Positions 16,050-24,133 of a DNA stretch of 64,000 bases are shown here, in pieces. Both the position numbers and the translations under genes were made by a program. Where the stretch lies: positions 726,208-790,207 of the forward strand of contig NZ_JAECMT010000003.1 of the NCBI RefSeq assembly GCF_016019935.1. The letters run 5' to 3'. The notes under the pieces were generated by a model, which did no database searches, was not told the DNA's origin, and was given only the letters and a program-made list of their open reading frames with translations. Source of the DNA: Paenibacillus sp. GSMTC-2017 (lineage in GTDB: Bacteria > Bacillota > Bacilli > Paenibacillales > Paenibacillaceae). Within the stretch, counting starts at the first letter, position 1. The number at the start of each line of letters is the position of its first letter.

Positions 16050-16679
16050 TTGAAGAAAACATTAATAGCAAGCGCAGCAATAGCACTTTCAATCGCACTA
16101 TCCGCAGGTACAGCACAAGCATCAGCACACACACATACTGTAATTAACAATGATACATTCTGGAAGCTTTCGCTTCAATATAAAGTTCCAATGAAAAAGA
16201 TTATGGATGCAAATGCATGGATCGATCCACTAAATATGCAAACAGGAATGAAAGTTAAAATTCCTGGTGTATCCAAAGTTACTTCCAACTCACAGAACAG
16301 TCCAACTATAATTCCAACTGGCAAGACGGTAACTGCTGCTAGTGGTGAAGTACTTTCTTACTCCAAGCAATTGTCAGTGAAAGCAACTGCATATACGGCA
16401 GCTGCCTCTGAGAATGGAAAATGGGGAGCAGTTGATTACTTTGGCAATAAACTTAAAGTTGGAACAATTGCTGTTGATTCCAAAATGATTCCGCTTGGAA
16501 CAAAACTCTATATTACAGGCTATGATTATAACGGTTTGCCAAGTGGCGGAATGATTGCAACTGCAACAGATATGGGCGGTTCAATTAAAGGCAATCGAAT
16601 CGACATCTTTGTACCTGGCACTACACAACAAGCGAGTAAGTTTGGCATTCAGAACGTTACAGCATATATTTTAAAATAA
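16050..16679 (+). CDS. Secreted LysM and 3D-domain protein
   Basis: 209 residues: Sec signal peptide (cleavage near AQASA), one LysM domain (HTVINNDTFWKLSLQYKVP to VKIPG, about 29-74), linker, and a C-terminal 3D domain (about 110-209) with TAYTAAASENGKWG, IAVDSKMIPLGT, TATDMGG and NRIDIFVP, the three Asp that name the fold. The 3D fold occurs in MltA-like and YocH/Rpf-like wall enzymes, so a peptidoglycan role is likely. Start is a TTG after GGAGGTAA; no ATG fits. Confidence 0.92.
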   Translation: MKKTLIASAAIALSIALSAGTAQASAHTHTVINNDTFWKLSLQYKVPMKKIMDANAWIDPLNMQTGMKVKIPGVSKVTSNSQNSPTIIPTGKTVTAASGEVLSYSKQLSVKATAYTAAASENGKWGAVDYFGNKLKVGTIAVDSKMIPLGTKLYITGYDYNGLPSGGMIATATDMGGSIKGNRIDIFVPGTTQQASKFGIQNVTAYILK

Positions 16680-16692
16680 TACAAACAACCGT

Positions 16693-16738
16693 AACCGGCG
16701 AATATCTTCTTAATGATGATATTCGCCGGTTTTTATTA
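16693..16738. terminator. Terminator, convergent genes
   Basis: Perfect 14-bp stem AACCGGCGAATATC / GATATTCGCCGGTT followed by TTTTATTATT, ending the LysM-3D gene and touching the end of the deacetylase gene. Confidence 0.9.
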
Positions 16739-17647
16739 TTAACGGTAAGCTCTTTTTCCTATAAGCTCAGGTAAAGTGACGAGATCATACCCTTTGCTTT
16801 GTAGCTCTTCTATGAGAATAGGTAGTGCATCAATTGTGCCAGACAAGCTTTGACCTACTCCTCCACCAGCATGTTGTAGGATGATGGAACCAGGCTGAAG
16901 TGTCCGATTAATGTTGGCGATGACTTGTGAACTGCTCGGGTTTTTTTTCCAATCCTCTGAATCAACATCCCAGTTTACGATTGTGTAACCATTTTGTTTC
17001 CCCCATATAACTTGTTGAGGTAACAGATCCCCATAAGGTGGGCGAATAAGTCTTGGGGATAGACCACTTATGTTTTTAATAATACGGTTTGTTTGTAAAA
17101 TTTGTTTTTGAAACTGAGCAGTAGTTAGCTTAGAGAAGATGGCATGGTTATAAGAGTGGTTACCTATAATATGCCCTTCATTTTTTATTCTTCTCACTAA
17201 TGCCGGATGTTTGGCTGCTCGCTCGCCAACAACAAAAAAAGTCGCACGAATATGATGTTCCGCCAAAATATCTAATACAGCAGGTGTATATCTCGGATCG
17301 GGCACATCATCGAATGTAAGTGCCACTTTCTTCTGTTCCCTCGAGCCGCTCATCATAAAGGCACCAGGGTATTGTTTTTGTAGCTTAACCCAGGATACTT
17401 TTACAGCTCGTTTAGGAGGACGGTTTTTGTTTGGGTTATTTTTGTTTTGATTTTTTTGCGAAGATGGTTGCCGCTTAACCGTTTTTTTTGAATTGTTGTT
17501 GTTCGATTGCTCAGGTGCAAAAGTTTCGATACTCCCGTTAATGCTTAAAGAAGGAGCGGGAAGCGTAGTGGATAGAATAGCACTTATAACGAGAAACGAA
17601 AACAGCCTTATTAGGCGTTTGGTAGTTTTTTTAGGCATTCCCCTCAT
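16739..17647 (-). CDS. Polysaccharide deacetylase (CE4), exported
   Basis: 302 residues: N-terminal signal/anchor (RLIRLFSFLVISAILSTTL), an Asn/Lys/Pro-rich linker (about 48-82) and a NodB-homology domain. Catalytic features are intact: TFDD (D113, D114), HSYNH (H164, H168), RPPYG and a late HAGG. Members remove N- or O-acetyl groups from wall or surface polysaccharides. The initial ATG has only a weak site; a second ATG three codons later is possible. Convergent with the LysM-3D gene. Confidence 0.93.
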   Translation of the reverse strand: MRGMPKKTTKRLIRLFSFLVISAILSTTLPAPSLSINGSIETFAPEQSNNNNSKKTVKRQPSSQKNQNKNNPNKNRPPKRAVKVSWVKLQKQYPGAFMMSGSREQKKVALTFDDVPDPRYTPAVLDILAEHHIRATFFVVGERAAKHPALVRRIKNEGHIIGNHSYNHAIFSKLTTAQFQKQILQTNRIIKNISGLSPRLIRPPYGDLLPQQVIWGKQNGYTIVNWDVDSEDWKKNPSSSQVIANINRTLQPGSIILQHAGGGVGQSLSGTIDALPILIEELQSKGYDLVTLPELIGKRAYR

Positions 17648-17741
17648 CCGTTCTTTTCAAATTTGTATGGTGGTATATGTACTTTCTCCGTCATAAGTTA
17701 TATTCATTCGTGAAATTGTTAAATACTCATTTTCAAGCGAA

Positions 17742-17780
17742 ACAAAAAGACCCGAATCCAATGATTAGGACTCAGGTCTT
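17742..17780 (-). terminator. Terminator of the chemoreceptor gene
   Basis: On the minus strand: AGACC(T)GAGTCC / GGATTCGGGTCT-type imperfect hairpin followed by TTTTTG. Confidence 0.75.
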
Positions 17781-17789
17781 ACTTGTCGT

Positions 17790-19058
17790 TTATTTCATTT
17801 TAAATACTTGAATCGTTCGTTGAAGTTGTGTTGCCATAGTGAGCATTCGCTCAGTTTCTTGTACAACTGCTTGAACAGAAGCAATTTGTTCATTCATTGA
17901 AGCAGATACTTGCTCAGTACCAGCTGCTGATTGCTGTGTTATTGCTGAGATGTTTTGAATCGCACCAGATATTTGTTGAGCACTCTCGAGCATAACATCG
18001 CTTTCTTTAGAAAATGCATAAATTTGTGTTGTTATAAATGTAATGCTTTGTTCAATTTCTTTGAATACGAGCTCAGACTGTTTAATATGCTCCGTTTGCA
18101 GGCTAACAACTTCTTCATTTACTTTCATGTTGCTAATCGCTTGTTTGATACCTTCATCGATACTTTTTACAAGATTAAATACTTGTTTGGTTGAAGCAGT
18201 AGATTCTTCCGCAAGTTTACGTACCTCTTGAGCAACAACTGCAAATCCTCTTCCATGTTCACCTGCTCTAGCTGCTTCAATAGAAGCATTAAGGGATAGC
18301 AGGTTTGTTTGCTCAGCTATGTCTGAGATCGTAGTTGTAATTGCGGATATTCCTTGTGCTTTGCGTGCTAAATCTTCTATTGTTTCGGATACTTTTGCAG
18401 TTGCGTCTATGTTGCGTTTCATCCCTGTTGCTTGAACTTCCAGAGCATGTTTACCTTTCTCAACAAGCTCTATCGTTTGCTCAGATCGGTCGTTCATTTC
18501 TTTGGTGGAATGGGCATATGCAGCAACTTTCTCTTCAATCTCATTAATGGAAGCGCTCATATCAGTAACATCTTCTGAGATCTCATTAGCTCCAGTAGCA
18601 AGTTCATGAGCAGATGCAGCAACCTGTTCCATTGCTGTTTGAACGTTGTTGTTTTTTTCGAAGATGCTGCGACTAGTTTCGGATACATGTTTTATAATGT
18701 TAGAAGTTTCAGTTAAGATGTCACGAAGCTTGTCTACCATACTGTTGAAGGAATGGCCTAACTCGCCAGATCCCGAATTTGTTGATGTGTCAATCTTTTG
18801 TGTAAAGTCACCTTTGGAAATTCGGTAAGCTGCGCTAGTTATTTCGTCAAATGAATATGTAATCGACTTTTCTACAAATGATGTAAATGGGTACACGACG
18901 AGAGCAACAATAATAGTACCAATGACGATTGCAAGCATATTTTCGCCCATAATTGCAGTAACAATAAGTGTAGCGATAGCAAATAGTGCTAAATATAAAT
19001 AAGTTGTAATCAATAGTTTGTTGCGCACAGATTGTGAGTAGTACCATCGAATCATCAT
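17790..19058 (-). CDS. Methyl-accepting chemotaxis protein lacking an extracellular sensor domain
   Basis: 422 residues. Two adjacent transmembrane helices (about 14-35 and 39-60) are separated by only a few residues, so there is no periplasmic ligand domain. A HAMP-like stretch (about 62-115) and a full cytoplasmic signalling domain follow, with the conserved hairpin tip ([20 protein letters not shown], 20 residues) and C-terminal coiled coil. Input must be intramembrane, cytoplasmic or through a partner. AAGGGAG lies before the ATG; a cre-like sequence overlaps the start codon and a Spo0A-like box lies 63 nt upstream. Confidence 0.95.
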   Translation of the reverse strand: MMIRWYYSQSVRNKLLITTYLYLALFAIATLIVTAIMGENMLAIVIGTIIVALVVYPFTSFVEKSITYSFDEITSAAYRISKGDFTQKIDTSTNSGSGELGHSFNSMVDKLRDILTETSNIIKHVSETSRSIFEKNNNVQTAMEQVAASAHELATGANEISEDVTDMSASINEIEEKVAAYAHSTKEMNDRSEQTIELVEKGKHALEVQATGMKRNIDATAKVSETIEDLARKAQGISAITTTISDIAEQTNLLSLNASIEAARAGEHGRGFAVVAQEVRKLAEESTASTKQVFNLVKSIDEGIKQAISNMKVNEEVVSLQTEHIKQSELVFKEIEQSITFITTQIYAFSKESDVMLESAQQISGAIQNISAITQQSAAGTEQVSASMNEQIASVQAVVQETERMLTMATQLQRTIQVFKMK

Positions 19059-19071
19059 GTAAGCGCTCCCT
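19058..19071. promoter_or_regulatory. cre-like (CcpA) site over the chemoreceptor start
   Basis: TGTAAGCGCTCCCT matches the cre consensus TGNAANCGNTNNCA except at the last base and overlaps the ribosome binding site and first base of the ATG. If real it would impose carbon catabolite repression. Confidence 0.35.
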
Positions 19072-19120
19072 TACTTGGAATATCCATATTATAACACTGA
19101 GCTCGAAAATGGTCTATATT

Positions 19121-19127
19121 TGTCGAA
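19121..19127. promoter_or_regulatory. Spo0A-like box
   Basis: TGTCGAA, preceded by TT, matches the 0A-box core; 63 nt upstream of the chemoreceptor start on the other strand. Confidence 0.35.
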
Positions 19128-19281
19128 GTATTTTCAGTCTTTTTTAAGCAGGACTTAAGTCCCATTCGTATAGGCACAAAAGCGCAGAAAACCTTTCGGA
19201 AAATACTATGAATTTTTTCGGTGAACATTGCTTTTAGTGATGCTAACATTAAGGAAGTCGATGTAATATCTAGTTAATATT

Positions 19282-19308
19282 TGTCGAATTACATGATAAA
19301 TTGTCGAA
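19282..19308 (+). promoter_or_regulatory. Two Spo0A-like boxes 20 bp apart
   Basis: TTGTCGAA at 19281-19288 and again at 19301-19308, two helical turns apart, directly upstream of the ribosome binding site of the next gene and just downstream of a possible -10 (TAATAT, 19275-19280). The position suggests repression by Spo0A~P. Confidence 0.45.
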
Positions 19309-19327
19309 ATTGAGGAGGCTTTCAAGA

Positions 19328-19741
19328 ATGGAAATGACTTCGGTTTCTCTTGCGCGACAGGTAGATTTTGTTTTTCGGCAACTAGAAGGAGAATTAACGA
19401 ATGCTTCAGCGGGTACTGTATTAATACATATTCGGAACAATGCAGTAGGAAAATTCGGGATGAAACATCATCCTATTGAAAGTAAAAATGGAAAGATTGA
19501 GCATTGTGACAAAGGTTTGACGCCTGCACAAGTACAAGCTTTTCGCCAAATGGCGATTGATGCATTAAAGTACAGAAAAGATTGGACGCATGGTGAGATT
19601 TTGTATGACTTTTCGGTACGTGCGAGCACAAACTCTTGGTCGGCTAGTGTTCTTTATGAATCAAACTACAATATGGCTACTTGGAATAATAAATACGTTC
19701 CGCAATTAAGACAACAACAAACACTACGTGATTTTCAATAA
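19328..19741 (+). CDS. Conserved hypothetical protein, 137 residues
   Basis: Not recognised. Soluble, mixed alpha/beta: a helical N-terminus (VSLARQVDFVFRQLEGELTNAS), then strands with IHIRNNAVGKFGMKHHPIE and a helix (TPAQVQAFRQMAIDALKYRKD), ending with Tyr/Trp/Asn-rich strands. No signal peptide. The ATG at 19328 has AGGAGG 9 nt upstream; a TTG nine codons earlier overlaps the second Spo0A-like box and is unlikely. Confidence 0.75.
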   Translation: MEMTSVSLARQVDFVFRQLEGELTNASAGTVLIHIRNNAVGKFGMKHHPIESKNGKIEHCDKGLTPAQVQAFRQMAIDALKYRKDWTHGEILYDFSVRASTNSWSASVLYESNYNMATWNNKYVPQLRQQQTLRDFQ

Positions 19742-19806
19742 ATAAGCGCTGTAATTAAATAAACAATGGCTACGGTAATTGAGTAGCCATCGTTTGTTTA
19801 ATGGTT

Positions 19807-20658
19807 TTAGTATCCAAATTGGAGATCAGGATAAACATAAGGCGAAGCCGGTGCATCGATTCGTGTTATCGAAGTGACATCAATCGTTATTATTTCGTTT
19901 TCATTGTACATAGATGTTGTGAGCTTCCCCGTCACACTTACCCATTCATCTGAGCCATATTCATTTGCCTGTGGCCATTTAATCATAAGACCGTAAGGTA
20001 AAGAATCCGCAGAACAACAGTTCATAGCAAAGCGGCTAACAGCTAGGCGATCTTGCCCCATGTCTTCCTCTCGATAAACAAATCCACTTATTTCGATTTC
20101 TTTACCGATAAAGGCATTTCTGTATAAATCGAGTGTAGTTAAAGTTTCAATAAATTGCTTCTCAGGAACTTGAATGAGTGATTGTTCATAAAGGATTTTC
20201 CCATATTTCGCATGATCAATTGTATAATCATCGAATGGAAATAACTCATCAACCAAAGCGGAAGAACTTGCTTCTATAACCCCTTTGCGCGTAATCGATT
20301 CATTGCCAGAGAAGCTAACACCTTTTTTGGCTGCGAGAGAACTTCCGAGTGTTCCAGTTGGGAAAATGAAGCCAATAAGTAATGGGAATAGAAATAAACA
20401 GTATATGACCGTATTTTTAAACTTGGAAGGTGAAGGATGATGAGAACATCCACAATCTGCTGTATGTTTGTGTACTCGTTTTTGTAATGCGGCATAGAAC
20501 TGATAAGCAGCGGCGGCGTAAAGACCTAGTGCAGATAACTTAACAAGCAATTCCATGCGTGGAGCGATATAAAGTGAAATTTCACCTGTATGGAATAAGT
20601 AGAGGATTAATAATGAAAATCCTGTTAATATGGTGCCGCGAATAAGATGGTGGATCAT
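19807..20658 (-). CDS. ycgQ: TIGR03943/YcgQ-type membrane protein
   Basis: 283 residues. Two N-terminal transmembrane helices, a cytoplasmic His/Cys loop (HKHTADCGCSHH, about residues 63-74) suited to metal binding, a third hydrophobic helix (VIYCLFLFPLLIGFIFP), then an extracytoplasmic beta-rich domain (EISGFVYREEDMGQDRLAVSRFAMNCCS). This is the partner of YcgR-type permeases, always adjacent in Bacillales. It overlaps the permease gene by 4 nt (ATGA), so the two are co-translated. A role in metal handling is inferred from the Zur-like box upstream. Confidence 0.88.
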   Translation of the reverse strand: MIHHLIRGTILTGFSLLILYLFHTGEISLYIAPRMELLVKLSALGLYAAAAYQFYAALQKRVHKHTADCGCSHHPSPSKFKNTVIYCLFLFPLLIGFIFPTGTLGSSLAAKKGVSFSGNESITRKGVIEASSSALVDELFPFDDYTIDHAKYGKILYEQSLIQVPEKQFIETLTTLDLYRNAFIGKEIEISGFVYREEDMGQDRLAVSRFAMNCCSADSLPYGLMIKWPQANEYGSDEWVSVTGKLTTSMYNENEIITIDVTSITRIDAPASPYVYPDLQFGY

Positions 20659-21710
20659 AGTAACACCCCCACTAAAAGTGCACCAGTTAAAGTAAGAACT
20701 GCAGTGAGCGCAATAAGTATGAGTACGATTTTTACTTTAAAAGTAGATAACATCATTAACGTATTTTTGAAGTCAATCATCGGGCCGAACACTAGAAATG
20801 CAAGCAATGGACCTTGCTGGAAAATACCACTGAATGAAGATGCTATAAACGCATCTGATGTCGAACAAATCGATAAGATAAAAGCAAATATCATCATAAA
20901 GAAGTAAGAAAATAGGGGTTGATCTGCAAAGGAGACAAGAGTGCTTCTGTCGATAGCCGTTTGGATAATAGCTGTTAGAAATGCGCCAAAGATCAAATAT
21001 TTCCCCATCTCAAAAAACTCGTCTGATGCATGAGCAAGAGTTGCAGACGTTCTACCACGAACTTTATTTCCTTTTGGTTCTATTGGTTGTGTACTTATCA
21101 TATGAAAAGGAGCTTGGCTAGCAGCAGATACACCTGTTAGATGAATAGGTTGATTATCTCCCCGCAAGGGGCTCGATTTAACAAACTTTGCGAATATAAA
21201 TCCGATAATGATCGCTACTACAAAAGCTAGTCCCATCCGATAATAGGCCATTTCGGGTGTCGTTCGAAAAGCTGTGAATGTGGAAGTATATACGATTGGA
21301 TTAACGATTGGTCCAGCGAGTAAATAAACGATTCCTATGTATGAGGGCATTCCCTTGCGAATTAATCTGCGGATGACTGGAATCATACCGCATTCGCACA
21401 GTGGAAACACGATACCAAGAAGTCCACCGAAAAGTACGCCCGCTATCCGATTTCGAGGTGTGAACTTGCGAATCATGGCGTCTGTGACGAACACCTGTAG
21501 TACGGCTGAAAATAAGACGCCAAGTAAAATAAACGGAAATGCTTCTAAAATAATACTAATAAATAATATTTTGAAGGATTGCAAGTTTGCTGTTTCAAAG
21601 AGAGAAGTAAGGGCTGACGGCAACTCACGATTCGTTGCTATTAGAGCGAGCATGATAAGGCATCCAGTTGCTAAGGCAGGTGTACCAAATCGAAAAATCA
21701 TTTGTCGCAT
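20655..21710 (-). CDS. ycgR: YcgR-type permease (UPF0718/DUF318)
   Basis: 351 residues with about eight transmembrane helices in two homologous halves. Family signature PLCECGMIPVIRRLIRKGMP with the conserved Cys pair (C-E-C) and a GPIVNPIVYTSTF motif; the middle loop (about 175-220) is hydrophilic and poorly conserved. Members are proposed metal or small-thiol exporters; no substrate is proven. First gene of the ycgR-ycgQ operon, with a Zur-like operator over its start site. Confidence 0.9.
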   Translation of the reverse strand: MRQMIFRFGTPALATGCLIMLALIATNRELPSALTSLFETANLQSFKILFISIILEAFPFILLGVLFSAVLQVFVTDAMIRKFTPRNRIAGVLFGGLLGIVFPLCECGMIPVIRRLIRKGMPSYIGIVYLLAGPIVNPIVYTSTFTAFRTTPEMAYYRMGLAFVVAIIIGFIFAKFVKSSPLRGDNQPIHLTGVSAASQAPFHMISTQPIEPKGNKVRGRTSATLAHASDEFFEMGKYLIFGAFLTAIIQTAIDRSTLVSFADQPLFSYFFMMIFAFILSICSTSDAFIASSFSGIFQQGPLLAFLVFGPMIDFKNTLMMLSTFKVKIVLILIALTAVLTLTGALLVGVLL

Positions 21711-21727
21711 GAGGAGTTCCCTTTCTT

Positions 21728-21784
21728 AATTGTAATTATTACGATTGATCGTTTTAGTATAACATATGCAGTTTGTTTTGCCGA
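21728..21784 (-). promoter_or_regulatory. Promoter of ycgRQ with a Zur-like box
   Basis: On the minus strand: TCGGCA (21784-21779), 17-bp spacer, TATACT (21761-21756, extended TGT). Downstream, TTGTAAT-T-ATTACGA (21730-21744, plus-strand reading) matches the Bacillus Zur consensus TCGTAAT-N-ATTACGA at all but one arm position. Zinc-dependent repression is the natural reading. Confidence 0.65.
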
Positions 21785-21864
21785 TAGGACAACTTTTTAA
21801 ATCTTTGCGCTTGTAAGCTAAACTCAGTTGTAACTTCACAACAGTTGCCATTAGCGGTGAACGT

Positions 21865-21987
21865 ATGCGGATGACTTTGTTTAAAGCTAAATGGGATGGA
21901 AAAGAATTTGTATGCGCAGGTAGAAAAAATGGTTTTATTGAAGTAGCGAGGATAAAATTAGAAATAATTAGCCACCACCGTGAGTAA
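21865..21987 (+). CDS. Possible small protein, 40 residues (doubtful)
   Basis: An ATG-started frame (MRMTLFKAKWDGKEF...) of 40 codons ends inside a terminator-like hairpin (AGCCACC / GGTGGCT, 21970-22000). No convincing ribosome binding site and no recognisable family, so it may be a chance frame or a gene remnant. The surrounding 290 nt hold no other gene. Confidence 0.25.
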   Translation: MRMTLFKAKWDGKEFVCAGRKNGFIEVARIKLEIISHHRE

Positions 21988-22032
21988 CAATGCGGTGGCT
22001 TTAGAATCGTTTACGGTGAAATTCAACGTATC

Positions 22033-22230
22033 TTATTTCGTATCTTCTGAGGTTACTTTTTCATTCTTTCTTCTAAGTCTAGCCTTAACGATAAAACCTG
22101 CTCCCACACTAAACAAGGAAAGTAAGCTAAAGAGTAGTACAAGCCAACCATTATGACTGATGGAGATAGCTGTTGCACTCATAAACAATATAGATAAGCT
22201 GGCAAAAAATATCGATAGTGATTTAGACAT
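22033..22230 (-). CDS. Small two-helix membrane protein, DUF5325-like
   Basis: 65 residues, two transmembrane helices (SIFFASLSILFMSATAISI and WLVLLFSLLSLFSVGAGFIV) and a basic then acidic tail (KARLRRKNEKVTSEDTK). Length and pattern resemble the Bacillales DUF5325 proteins, function unknown. AAGGAG precedes the ATG at spacing 10. Divergent from the SASP gene. Confidence 0.72.
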   Translation of the reverse strand: MSKSLSIFFASLSILFMSATAISISHNGWLVLLFSLLSLFSVGAGFIVKARLRRKNEKVTSEDTK

Positions 22231-22286
22231 TTATATAACACTCCTTAGATGGTTTGAAGTCGATCCAAATATTTTTTTAGAATCCA

Positions 22287-22315
22287 GCATAGTTTTTAAG
22301 ACGATGCACATAATA
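22287..22315 (+). promoter_or_regulatory. Sigma-G-type promoter of the SASP gene
   Basis: GCATA (22287-22291), 17-bp spacer, CATAATA (22309-22315) fit the forespore sigma-G consensus. The start would be about 50 nt before the SASP ATG. Confidence 0.65.
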
Positions 22316-22369
22316 ACTTTGCAAGCTTGCAACACATCAAAGTGCAGAGGACGAAAGGAGAAATACCTT

Positions 22370-22579
22370 ATGGCAGGAAGCAACCAACTAATTGTCCCAC
22401 AAGCAACGCAAGCACTAAATCAACTAAAACTTGAGGCAGCGCAAGAACTCGGAGTACAAATTCCGGCGGATGGCTACTACGGAAACTTATCCACTCGCGA
22501 GGCAGGTTCACTTGGTGGATACATTACGAAGAAGCTAGTCCAAATTGCTGAACAACAATTGTCCGGCGGCTACCGTTAA
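22370..22579 (+). CDS. Alpha/beta-type small acid-soluble spore protein
   Basis: 69 residues. LIVPQATQALNQLKLEAAQELGVQ holds the germination-protease cleavage region (K-x-E-x-A-x-E-L-G), and YYGNLSTREAGSLGGYITKKLVQIAEQQL is the second conserved block. These proteins coat and protect spore DNA. The true ATG follows AAAGGAG; a longer open frame upstream is noncoding. Confidence 0.95.
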   Translation: MAGSNQLIVPQATQALNQLKLEAAQELGVQIPADGYYGNLSTREAGSLGGYITKKLVQIAEQQLSGGYR

Positions 22580-22614
22580 TCGCTTCTCATACACAACGAT
22601 GGTTCAAATGAACG

Positions 22615-22646
22615 AAGCCCAAGGGAAACCTTGGGCTTTGTTTATG
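22615..22646 (+). terminator. Terminator of the SASP gene
   Basis: Stem AAGCCCAAGG / CCTTGGGCTT with GAAA loop, then T-rich sequence. Confidence 0.9.
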
Positions 22647-22663
22647 TTTCAAGTTCCGTCGTA

Positions 22664-22700
22664 ACGAATAAAGCCCCTTCCCATTGTGCAGGAAGGGACT
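22664..22700 (-). terminator. Terminator of yfhP
   Basis: On the minus strand AGTCCCTTCC pairs with GGGAAGGGGCT, followed by TTTATT; it lies 15-50 nt past the yfhP stop. Confidence 0.75.
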
Positions 22701-22714
22701 TGCTCTCGTCAATG

Positions 22715-23701
22715 TTAATACGTATCCATTCGTAGTCTCTTCATTAATCTTTCATCACTTAACCATCCGACATAAGAACCAACAGTTTCATATTGTTTGT
22801 TCATTAGCAATACAGCTACAAATGGATATTGCTTGCGATGTCGGTATCTTACATCTGACCATCTGACCTCGTAGCCCCAACTGTGCTCCTTCACATCTGC
22901 ACAAGCAAAGCTTGTAAAATAAAGAAAGGAACGCACCGAAGCATCATTTTTTGATTTTTCTACCGCGGGATGATTGGAACATTGCACTTTATCCATCCAA
23001 CGAAGTGAACTGCCGCGTAGATTACCTATAGAAAACGTTCCATCAGCGGAATGTTTCACAATATTCCAAATCGATAGCGATATGGTTGGAATAGCGAAAT
23101 AAGTATCTCCCTTGTGATGGCCTTTATCTTTGGCTGGAAGTGATTTGACTGTACGACGAGCATCGAATGTTCGCCATATGAAGTAAATAGTAAGGAACAA
23201 ATACATGAACGGAAACAGAGTGGCGGGATTTACGAGATTGGCTGCCCAAAGTAAAATAGCTATAATATGGACTGCGAATATGACAGGATCGAAGATATGG
23301 ATAATGTTCCAGGAGATCCACTTTTCTTTGAATGGTCGCATCGCTTGAGTACCATAGGCATTAAATAAGTCTGTAAATACATGAAGCATAACGGACAATA
23401 GCACCCATCCTCCTACATGTAGCCAAGGCAAGCTTCCTCTGTACAACAACTGGAGTATTCCAGTAATTGCAATTGTCCAAACAAAGATGGCAGGAATGGA
23501 ATGGGAAATACCGCGATGATTCCGGATATAACAGGCATTCCCTTTTAGCCTGAGTAGATTGTCTAGATCGGGGGCTTGTGATCCAGCGACTGTGCCGATG
23601 AGTACTGCCGTTAAAATAGTTGGATTTGCTGCTACTACTGGATCTATCGTTGCAAGCCCAGCAAGGCCAATGCCCATAACAAGATGTGTTCCTGAATCCA
23701 T
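22715..23701 (-). CDS. yfhP: YfhP-like integral membrane metal-dependent hydrolase
   Basis: 328 residues, the same size as B. subtilis YfhP. About five transmembrane helices in the first 180 residues, with the LexA-binding/YdjM-type signature HLVMGIG near the start, GSQAPDLDNLLR and NHRGISHS, then a cytoplasmic or surface C-terminal domain. YfhP is described as a regulator of neighbouring yfhQ in Bacillus; here mutY is not in view. GGGAGG-type site before the ATG. Confidence 0.88.
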   Translation of the reverse strand: MDSGTHLVMGIGLAGLATIDPVVAANPTILTAVLIGTVAGSQAPDLDNLLRLKGNACYIRNHRGISHSIPAIFVWTIAITGILQLLYRGSLPWLHVGGWVLLSVMLHVFTDLFNAYGTQAMRPFKEKWISWNIIHIFDPVIFAVHIIAILLWAANLVNPATLFPFMYLFLTIYFIWRTFDARRTVKSLPAKDKGHHKGDTYFAIPTISLSIWNIVKHSADGTFSIGNLRGSSLRWMDKVQCSNHPAVEKSKNDASVRSFLYFTSFACADVKEHSWGYEVRWSDVRYRHRKQYPFVAVLLMNKQYETVGSYVGWLSDERLMKRLRMDTY

Positions 23702-23792
23702 AAGGCGGAAACCTCCCTAATAAAATAATTAGGATTAGTATTAGCTCAGCAAGGGAACTTTATCAATATAAGTGAGAGGAGTCATTATTAAG

Positions 23793-24107
23793 ATGTACAT
23801 TTGTTTTGCAGAGTATCGTATTATGCCGGAATTTATTGATCAATATTTGGCAGAAGTAACAAGGTTGCAACAATTTGAAAAGCGACAAGTAAAGTTATTT
23901 GAAGGAACGGATCAGCCAGGTTTATTTGTTGAAATATGGTCTGCGGAACATGCAGAGGAAGCTGAACAAATAAAAAAAGAACGCTGCGATGAGCGTTCTT
24001 CATGGTTTGAGCTTTCACAATGGATCGTGGGCGGTCCAGCAAAGCTCCATGTGTGGACGTTTAAGCCAGTTGTTCCAAATGTAACTAAGGACGACCAACA
24101 GGATTAA
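23793..24107 (+). CDS. Hypothetical protein, possible ferredoxin-like fold
   Basis: 104 residues, no known family with certainty. The pattern MYICFAEYRI...FIDQYLAEVTRLQ...VKLFEGTDQPGLFVEIWSA...EAEQIKKERCDERS suggests a small dimeric alpha-beta barrel as in antibiotic biosynthesis monooxygenase-like proteins, a weak inference. The ATG at 23793 follows AGAGGAG by 11 nt; a GTG seven codons earlier overlaps that site. Confidence 0.72.
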   Translation: MYICFAEYRIMPEFIDQYLAEVTRLQQFEKRQVKLFEGTDQPGLFVEIWSAEHAEEAEQIKKERCDERSSWFELSQWIVGGPAKLHVWTFKPVVPNVTKDDQQD

Positions 24108-24133
24108 GGTGTGGGATCGTAAACCTGAATTAA

